NCBI GenBank assembly: GCA_022574315.1
Contig: JACZSH010000026.1
Coordinates: 2,479-13,229 of the forward strand
Length of the DNA stretch: 10,751 nucleotides
Direction of reading: 5' to 3'
Source: Chloroflexota bacterium
GTDB taxonomy: Bacteria > Chloroflexota > Dehalococcoidia > Dehalococcoidales > RBG-16-60-22
Position numbers and translations under genes: made by a program. Every line of letters begins with the position of its first letter. Position 1 is the stretch's first letter. Under the pieces are notes generated by a model. That model saw only the letters and a list, made by a program, of their open reading frames with translations. It made no database searches and was not told the origin of the DNA. Below, piece by piece: positions 5,875 through 10,751 of the stretch.

Positions 5875-6651
5875 CTAAAATATACCCAGGTACCAGTTCA
5901 GGATATTGCTTCCCCAGAGCAGGGTGACGATGGCGGCCAGGGAGAGGAAGGGGCCGAAAGGGATGGCTTCTTTACGTTTCTTGACTCTGAGCAGGAGGAG
6001 GATACCGGCGATAAACCCGCCCAGAACGGCGGCGGTAAACAGGGCGAGAAAGACCAGGGGGAAGCCGGTGACCAGGCCGATAAGGCCGGCCATCTTGACA
6101 TCGCCTTCGCCCATGCCGCCGCGGGAGACGAGGAAGGGGACGAGGAGAAAGAGGAAGCCGCCAACGCCGCCAACGAGCCCGTTGAGGGGGGTGGGCCAGG
6201 GGAGGGGGATGATTTCCGGCGCCGGGATAAAGAGGCTGATGAGGAGCGCCAGGGCGGCGGCGGGGTAGACTATCCGGTTCAGCAGGAGCCAGTGCTCCAG
6301 GTCGATAATGGCGAGGGCAATGAAGATGCTGCCGTAAAAAACGGTGAGCGCGAATTGAGGGCTTAATCCGTGCTGCCAGAAGGCGATACCGAAGAAAACC
6401 CCGGTGCCGAGCTCCACCCAGAAGGGGCGGGAGGGGATGGGTGCCCGGCAATAACGGCAGCGTCGGCGCAGCCAGAGGTAGCTGAGCAAGGGGAAGAGGT
6501 CGGCCGGAGACAGGGGGTGCTGGCAGGCATCGCAGTGGGAGGGGGGGCGGATAACAGACTTACCGACGGGCAGGCGGTCAATGCAGACATTGAGAAAGCT
6601 GCCGACGGCGGTACCGACGAGGGTAAAAACAACGGTCAAGGCGATTTCCAT
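5875..6651 (-). CDS. pilD: Prepilin peptidase / N-methyltransferase
   Basis: The 258-residue polytopic membrane protein cleaves the leader of type IV prepilins and, in classical members, methylates the new N-terminus. GSFLNV (17-22) opens the family. Two zinc-type CxxC pairs lie in the cytoplasmic loop (C40/C43 and C65/C68), consistent with the methylating bifunctional form. The aspartyl protease residues are D117 (in AIIDLEHWLL) and D184 (in GMGEGDVKMAG). IPFGPFLSLAA (230-240) is the usual C-terminal signature. The common LPD after the first aspartate is replaced by LLNRI, a small deviation. Start is ATG at 6651 without a Shine-Dalgarno; a promoter directly upstream would make the transcript nearly leaderless. 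It is the last gene of the pilus cluster, 90 bp after pilT. Confidence 0.93.
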   Translation of the reverse strand: MEIALTVVFTLVGTAVGSFLNVCIDRLPVGKSVIRPPSHCDACQHPLSPADLFPLLSYLWLRRRCRYCRAPIPSRPFWVELGTGVFFGIAFWQHGLSPQFALTVFYGSIFIALAIIDLEHWLLLNRIVYPAAALALLISLFIPAPEIIPLPWPTPLNGLVGGVGGFLFLLVPFLVSRGGMGEGDVKMAGLIGLVTGFPLVFLALFTAAVLGGFIAGILLLLRVKKRKEAIPFGPFLSLAAIVTLLWGSNILNWYLGIF

Positions 6652-6663
6652 CTTGCTGGTGGT

Positions 6664-6692
6664 ATTTTGAAGGTTTTCCGGCGGCCAGTCAA
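6664..6692 (-). promoter_or_regulatory. Internal promoter in front of pilD, near-leaderless
   Basis: On the minus strand TTGACT (6687-6692) and CAAAAT (6664-6669) are separated by 17 nt. The predicted start, an A at 6657, leaves only about 6 nt before the ATG, and no Shine-Dalgarno is present. It would allow pilD to be expressed apart from the rest of the pilus operon. Confidence 0.45.
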
Positions 6693-6741
6693 GGGGAAGC
6701 GGCGGGCAGGAACAAAGGCGGTTTAAACGGCGGACAGGGGG

Positions 6742-7809
6742 TCACGACATATGGCCTTTGAGGAGCCGGGTAATCTCTTCCGGGTCATTGCAGACGGCGA
6801 GCAGGTTTTCCAGGTTGATGGTGCCCTGGCGGTACAGCTTTACCAGGGAACGGTCGAGTAACACCGTGCCGAGTCGGGACTGAGTGAGCATGGCATTGGG
6901 TAGCTGGTGAAGGCGGCCATCACGAATATTATTTCTTACCGCCGGACTGGCCATCATGACTTCGATGGCGGCGACTCTGCCGGTGCCGTCCGCCCGGGGA
7001 ACCAGCGTCTGGCACAGGATGCCAACGAGGAGGGAGGCCAGGCGTGACTGAACCAGGGGACGTTCGTGGGGGGGAAAGAGGTCAATGATACGCTCGATGG
7101 CCTGGGGGGCGCTGGGGGCATGGCCGGTGGTCAGTATCAGGTGACCGGTCTCGGCGATGGACAGCACCGCGGCGGCCGTTTCCTGGTCGCGCATTTCGCC
7201 GACGAGGATGACGTCAGGGTCCTGGCGTAAGACGTGTTTTAACGCCTGCGCGAAAGAGAGGGTGTCATTACCCAGTTCGCGCTGGGTGATGGTACAGCGG
7301 TCGCTGGTGTAGACGTATTCGATGGGGTCTTCAATGGTGACCACGCGGCGATTCTGAACACCGTTCAAATAGTCAATCATGGCGGCCAGAGTGGTGGACT
7401 TGCCGCTGCCGGTAGGCCCGCTGACGATGACCAGTCCGCGGGGTTTCTGGACCAGCTCCTTGCATATATCGGGTAGTCCCAAATCCTCGATAGTGGGGAT
7501 GGTGGGAGGGATGAGGCGAATGACCATGCTCACCGTTCCCTGCTGGCGGGCCACGTTACAGCGGAGGCGGCCGACACCGGAGAGGGTGTAGCCGAAATCG
7601 AGTTCCAGAGTATTGTGGAAGGCGGTCTTTTCATCTTCCGAGGCTATCCGGTGAAAGGCCTGTTCAATGTCATCGGGGGTTAACGGTGGCATATCTTCGA
7701 CCGGCTGCAGTGAGCCGTGGAGGCGAAAGAGGGGTGGGCGGGAACTGACCAGATGCAGGTCAGAAGCGCCCCGGTCAGCGGCCAGGCGAACTACGGAAAA
7801 GATATCCAT
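6742..7809 (-). CDS. pilT: Type IV pilus retraction ATPase PilT
   Basis: The 355-residue protein is a hexameric secretion ATPase that works on the cytoplasmic face of the pilus machine to depolymerise the fibre. The N-terminal domain starts with ASDLHLVSSRPPLFRLHG (15-32). The Walker A loop GPTGSGKST is at 131-139, the Asp box in VVTIEDPIEYVY (156-167), the Walker B in DVILVGEMRD (199-208), and the His box in TGHLILTTGHAPSA (221-234). VRNNIRDGRLHQLPNAM (291-307) matches the AIRNLIRE.K.HQ motif that marks PilT rather than the assembly ATPase PilB; length and lack of a PilB N-terminal domain agree. Start is ATG at 7809, with GGGAG about 9 nt upstream inside the end of the PilM-PilN gene, only 4 nt away, so translation is probably coupled. 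Confidence 0.94.
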   Translation of the reverse strand: MDIFSVVRLAADRGASDLHLVSSRPPLFRLHGSLQPVEDMPPLTPDDIEQAFHRIASEDEKTAFHNTLELDFGYTLSGVGRLRCNVARQQGTVSMVIRLIPPTIPTIEDLGLPDICKELVQKPRGLVIVSGPTGSGKSTTLAAMIDYLNGVQNRRVVTIEDPIEYVYTSDRCTITQRELGNDTLSFAQALKHVLRQDPDVILVGEMRDQETAAAVLSIAETGHLILTTGHAPSAPQAIERIIDLFPPHERPLVQSRLASLLVGILCQTLVPRADGTGRVAAIEVMMASPAVRNNIRDGRLHQLPNAMLTQSRLGTVLLDRSLVKLYRQGTINLENLLAVCNDPEEITRLLKGHMS

Positions 7810-7813
7810 GGTC

Positions 7814-9268
7814 TCAGTCTCCCGTCTCGAGGACCAGGATGAAATCCATGTTCCCGTCCCCGGATTTAATCAGGCTGGCGATAGTGATGCCGGTGAAACT
7901 ACCGCTGCTATCCAGGTCTTTCAGGTAGGCCAGTACCTCGACCTCGCCGGGTGCCCGGCCGTCAAGGGTAAAAACGCCGCGGCTGTAATCGATACGGGTC
8001 AGCTTTAGGGTGGCCGGCAGGCGGTTCACGGCGGTGGTAATGGAGTCGATACCGGCACTCTGGCTTTCCAGGGTTTCGAAAGCGGCGACGATATTTTTGC
8101 CGGTAGCTTCTGCACTGGCGATTTTCTGATCGAGGTCGGTAATGCGGTCGTTCAATTGCTGTCTCTGGGACTGTTTTTGCTCGAGGAGCCGGTTAGTATC
8201 CGCCAGCCTGTCCTCGACGGCCGAAATATCAGCGGCCATGGTCTGGAGGAGCATGACCAGAAAAACGAGCAGGCCGGCGGCGACGACGGCGGCGGGAATG
8301 CCGAGGACGTTAATCAGGGAAATGGGTTTGGACCGATAAGGTGCCGGAAGAGCGTTCACATTGGCGATTGCCTGCCCGGCCTCTGTGGCGGGCGTATCTT
8401 TGAGGGCCAGGCCCATATTGGGCAGGTAGTAACTGGGGTCCAGTCCGGCGGCGGGGCAGACCAGGGGGGAGGGTAGCGGCAAAACGGGACGGCCGATGCT
8501 GGCGGAGAGGGATTGATGGAGTGATTCCTTTCCGGCCAGTTCTCCGGAAACGAAGAGGGGAATGGTGTGGAGGAGGAGATTATCCGGGTTGTTGGTGTTA
8601 TAGAACTCGATGGTGCGATTCAGGTCCGCCGTTATCAGGTCGAGTTTTTTCGGCCAGGAGATGGTTTTGCCGGGGAAGGGGAGACTGCGGACGGGGTGAA
8701 TGATGCCATCGGCGATAATAACAATATCGAATTCGTCCGACTGGACGTCGACGGGGATGGCGGTGGACTCACGGGTAGCCCGGGCCAGGGCCAGAGGTTT
8801 CAAATCCATGAGGTAGGGTTTAAGTCCGGCCCGGGTCAGCGTTTTCTGGAGGGGGTCAGCGATATGGCGGGGGATAGCCACCAGGAAGACCTGGGTTTTG
8901 CCGGGAGGGGCGGGGATGGGATTCCAGGAAAGATAGAGCTTTTCCAGGGGGACGGGCAGAGTGGCTTTGGCTTCCCGGCGCACTGCTTCGTCGAGCATAT
9001 CATCCGGCAACTGAGGGAAAGTGATGGGTCGGGAAAGGCAATGAAGGCCGCTAATGCCGACGATGACTTTCCCGGGTCTCAGCTTCAGAGCTTTGAAGAG
9101 CAGCTTTATCTTGTCGGCTACTTCCGCCTCGCTGGTGACGACACCGTTTTTAATCAGGCCCGCCGGCAGCGGCGCATCCGCCCATTTCTTGACCCGCCCC
9201 CCCTGGGTGACGAGCAGCCGGAGACTTTTATCATCAAGATATAAGCTGACCGTTTTTTTAGCCATCAT
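7814..9268 (-). CDS. PilM-PilN fusion (GspL-like) pilus assembly platform protein
   Basis: The 484-residue protein joins two normally separate pilus proteins. Residues 1-300 resemble the cytosolic actin-like PilM. VRREAKATLPVPLEKLYLSW (96-115) matches the PilM E...IP.plee...Dy region, and MGLALKD (285-291) matches its closing GLALR motif. One membrane helix follows (about 321-342), then a coiled coil (343-385) and an extracytoplasmic PilN-like ferredoxin fold (about 404-484). This is the layout of GspL of type II secretion. The usual PilM phosphate motif DIG near the N-terminus is degenerate here (SLYLDDKSLRLL), so ATP binding is doubtful. Start is at the ATG pair 9268/9265, with GGGG 5 nt before the first; the two cannot be separated. 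It overlaps the PilO-like gene by 11 bp and precedes pilT by 4 nt. A more distal GTG at 9322 has no support. Confidence 0.82.
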   Translation of the reverse strand: MMAKKTVSLYLDDKSLRLLVTQGGRVKKWADAPLPAGLIKNGVVTSEAEVADKIKLLFKALKLRPGKVIVGISGLHCLSRPITFPQLPDDMLDEAVRREAKATLPVPLEKLYLSWNPIPAPPGKTQVFLVAIPRHIADPLQKTLTRAGLKPYLMDLKPLALARATRESTAIPVDVQSDEFDIVIIADGIIHPVRSLPFPGKTISWPKKLDLITADLNRTIEFYNTNNPDNLLLHTIPLFVSGELAGKESLHQSLSASIGRPVLPLPSPLVCPAAGLDPSYYLPNMGLALKDTPATEAGQAIANVNALPAPYRSKPISLINVLGIPAAVVAAGLLVFLVMLLQTMAADISAVEDRLADTNRLLEQKQSQRQQLNDRITDLDQKIASAEATGKNIVAAFETLESQSAGIDSITTAVNRLPATLKLTRIDYSRGVFTLDGRAPGEVEVLAYLKDLDSSGSFTGITIASLIKSGDGNMDFILVLETGD

Positions 9269-9818
9269 CGTCACCCCGGTAGGAAAAAATGGCCATCTCG
9301 ATATCGACCGAGGCCGCCTCACCGGTTTCCGGGATGTTCATACCGGCGGTACTGATGAGGCTGGTTGGGTAATCGTGGCTGAGCCGGGTGATAAAGCCGG
9401 CAAGGTCAGCTATGTCGCCGGTAGCGGTGATGGAAAGGGGCAGGAGAGGGAGGATAAGGCCAGCCATTTCTGCCTCGGCCCGGCCGGAAGAACGGATAGC
9501 GGTGATATTGACGCTGTGGGCGGCGGCAATTTCAAAGAGATGGTCACTGACGGCGATACTGCCGATGGGCTGGGCGAGCATCTCCCGGGCGGCGGCTGAC
9601 TGTGCCCCGACCTGTTCCAGTTGCCACTCCAGTTCATCCTGGCGGTGGGCAAGAGGTTCATTGTTCAAACCGTTCAGTTTCAACCGGGCGGTGTCCAGAT
9701 TGCCGGCTAACTCTGCTTTTCGGGTAAGCTGCTGAGAGTATACCGACCAGAGGCCGAAGAGGACAATGGCGAAAATACCAAAGGCGATAATCAGCAGACT
9801 CTTTTTACCAAGCTTCAA
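9258..9818 (-). CDS. pilO: PilO-like inner-membrane pilus alignment protein
   Basis: The 186-residue product has a short cytoplasmic basic end, one membrane helix (about 7-27), a coiled coil (about 30-80), and a ferredoxin-like extracytoplasmic domain. The last part, LPLSITATGDIADLAGFITRL (126-146) and a final VDIEMAIFSY strand, follows the PilO/GspM pattern of a small domain that packs against PilN. It probably links the platform to the outer parts of the machine. TTG at 9818 is chosen because GGGAGG lies 5 nt before it and the membrane helix then begins at the usual place. An in-frame extension to 9977 would overlap the preceding gene and add a proline-rich segment unlike the family. It lies 22 bp after the PilX-like gene and overlaps the PilM-PilN fusion. 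Sequence identity to known PilO is low by eye, so the call rests on architecture and context. Confidence 0.72.
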   Translation of the reverse strand: MKLGKKSLLIIAFGIFAIVLFGLWSVYSQQLTRKAELAGNLDTARLKLNGLNNEPLAHRQDELEWQLEQVGAQSAAAREMLAQPIGSIAVSDHLFEIAAAHSVNITAIRSSGRAEAEMAGLILPLLPLSITATGDIADLAGFITRLSHDYPTSLISTAGMNIPETGEAASVDIEMAIFSYRGDDDG

Positions 9819-9823
9819 TATTT

Positions 9824-9829
9824 CCTCCC
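9824..9829 (-). promoter_or_regulatory. Ribosome binding site that fixes the TTG start of the PilO-like gene
   Basis: GGGAGG lies 5 nt before the TTG at 9818 and downstream of the stop of the preceding gene at 9841-9843. Confidence 0.6.
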
Positions 9830-9840
9830 GTGGTGCCTGA

Positions 9841-10692
9841 CTAATTTGATATTTGCCAGGAGAGTATGCTCGTGGTATCTCCGAGCATAACGTTAGCGAC
9901 AATGGTGGCGGTGGTGCGGCCGTCTTCAGGGCGGGTGGCGGTGGCCGTGATGCGGTATCCGGTGCCGGTAATTTCACCGACGGCGCCGATATCCGACCGG
10001 CTGGCCACCACCCAGGAGTAATAGCCCTCCAGGTCTCCGGCTCCGGTGATATAGAAGGACTGGGTGGCTACCGGATTGTCCTGGGAGACTTCCGGGAGCG
10101 GTAGTGTCATTGCCCAGTTGAGCAGATAAGCGCCGGACGAATCCTGAATTTCCTCCGGCTCGCCGGTGGACAGATTTCCGGCGAAGGCCGCCGCTGAACC
10201 CGATTGATAGCTGTAACCGGGAGGCATCCGGGCGCCGACCTCCTTAAGGTGTATTATCGGATATCCCGAGCCGGGGAGCCAGGTGACGGTGATGGTGTAG
10301 CGGTAGGCCTGAGCTCCTTCGTCCCAGGTCAGAGTGCTGTCAATATCAAGGTAATCGTTGTGCTCACCGGGCTCGATTAACTCGCCGAGGTAAAGGGTAA
10401 AGTTACCGGTCTCCACGGTCTCTATGGACACCGCCATCTGATTGATATTGTCCGAGGTCTGCGAGGGCGGCGACTGGCTGTTTTCCAGTGCCCACAGGAC
10501 TTCGGTCACGCCGGCATCAGCGGCGTAGATGCCGCGGATGTCTTCGGAGACGATACGGCTGCCGTTGAGGATGGTGGCGGTGTAGTTGAGGCCGGGGGCA
10601 ATGGTCAGACCGCCGATGACGAGTAGCGCCAGGACGGCGGGTAGCACCTGCCCTTGTTGTTCTTTTATCATTTTCCGGCAAAATCCGAACAT
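9841..10692 (-). CDS. PilX-like minor pilin or pilus-associated protein
   Basis: The 283-residue protein begins with a short charged segment and QQGQVLPAVLALLVIGGLT, a single hydrophobic helix (about 15-33). ATILNGSRIVSEDIRGIYAADAGVTEVLWAL (39-69) follows; the YAADAG..E.L pattern is typical of PilX N-terminal regions. A G14-Q15 junction before the helix fits prepilin peptidase cleavage, but the glutamate normally at position +5 is absent (alanine, A19). The rest (70-283) is rich in Thr, Ser, Gly and Tyr with predicted strands and no recognised domain; an exposed pilus-tip or minor pilin role is inferred. Start is ATG at 10692, with AAGGA about 7 nt upstream. It is the first complete gene of the pilus group and is 22 bp from the next gene. 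Confidence 0.68.
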   Translation of the reverse strand: MFGFCRKMIKEQQGQVLPAVLALLVIGGLTIAPGLNYTATILNGSRIVSEDIRGIYAADAGVTEVLWALENSQSPPSQTSDNINQMAVSIETVETGNFTLYLGELIEPGEHNDYLDIDSTLTWDEGAQAYRYTITVTWLPGSGYPIIHLKEVGARMPPGYSYQSGSAAAFAGNLSTGEPEEIQDSSGAYLLNWAMTLPLPEVSQDNPVATQSFYITGAGDLEGYYSWVVASRSDIGAVGEITGTGYRITATATRPEDGRTTATIVANVMLGDTTSILSWQISN

Positions 10693-10714
10693 GGTGTTTT
10701 CCTTAATTTACTCC

Positions 10715-10751
10715 TCAGCTAAAGGTCAGGGCGGTGCGAAACGATATATTC
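10715..10751 (-). CDS. C-terminal end of an upstream gene, possibly a pilin (5' part outside window)
   Basis: Twelve codons ending in TGA (10715-10717) read NISFRTALTFS. The stop lies 22 nt before the ATG of the PilX-like gene, spacing that fits the operon. The other two minus-strand frames also stop within this stretch, so the choice of frame rests on spacing and on a hydrophobic, pilin-like tail. It is weak evidence. Confidence 0.35.
   Translation of the reverse strand, partial: NISFRTALTFS

Noticed and set aside
5656..6366. Long plus-strand open frame opposite pilD, 236 codons, rich in Glu, Gly and Asp
   Set aside because: It is antisense to a well-conserved prepilin peptidase with all catalytic motifs. 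Its low-complexity composition is what GC-rich codon bias gives on the opposite strand.
6721..6728. GTTTAAAC palindrome between pilT and pilD
   Set aside because: The symmetry does not extend beyond 8 bp and no related copy was noticed nearby, so it may be chance.
8567..9244. Plus-strand open frame of 225 codons opposite the PilM-PilN gene
   Set aside because: Shadow of the real gene: glycine and aspartate rich, no recognisable domain.
9269..9322. In-frame GTG upstream start for the PilM-PilN gene
   Set aside because: It would add 18 Arg/Pro-rich residues, lies deep inside the PilO-like gene and has no ribosome binding site; the ATG pair at 9268/9265 fits better.
9819..9977. N-terminal extension of the PilO-like protein by 53 residues
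   Set aside because: It overlaps the end of the PilX-like gene and is proline-rich. A GGGAGG site points to the TTG at 9818.

Overview
The window most likely comes from an uncultured or anaerobic bacterium of the Chloroflexota, probably class Dehalococcoidia. This is inferred from gene content and is not proven. It combines a bacterial GH3-family acyl-adenylating enzyme, an archaeal-style winged-helix regulator of a kind also seen in that class, a compact type IV pilus operon, moderately GC-rich DNA, and frequent GTG and TTG starts. No rRNA, tRNA, CRISPR array, insertion sequence or integrase was seen.

Layout from left to right. (1) Positions 1-1621, minus strand: the N-terminal 540 residues of a polytopic membrane sensor with a 7TM-type input region and GAF domains, cut by the window edge. 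It has its own consensus promoter that places the transcript start only about 4 nt before the ATG. (2) Positions 1704-5062: a divergent pair. A GH3-type adenylating enzyme lies on the minus strand. On the plus strand lies a small excisionase/MerR-type HTH protein, translationally overlapped with a FabF-like ketoacyl synthase. The 229-bp region between them carries two TTCTAGAA palindromes, candidate operators for both directions. (3) Positions 5082-5759, minus strand: two small DNA-binding proteins, a winged helix and a ribbon-helix-helix type. They are expressed from a consensus promoter flanked by an inverted repeat. (4) Positions 5875-10751, minus strand: a type IV pilus or type II secretion-like operon. 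In transcription order it encodes the end of an upstream protein, a PilX-like minor pilin, a PilO-like protein, a PilM-PilN fusion, PilT, and prepilin peptidase PilD.

How the genes may work together. The pilus genes form one assembly module. The PilM-PilN fusion and the PilO-like protein should build the inner-membrane alignment platform. PilT powers retraction, PilD processes prepilins, and the PilX-like protein is a candidate minor pilin. The extension ATPase PilB and platform protein PilC are not in the window and may lie further right. The GH3 and ketoacyl synthase genes suggest a small acyl-modification pathway: condensation of an acyl chain, and ATP-dependent activation of a carboxylate for conjugation. 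The HTH protein is the natural candidate regulator. That pathway is the most speculative and least described part of the window; the GspL-like PilM-PilN fusion is the clearest structural oddity.
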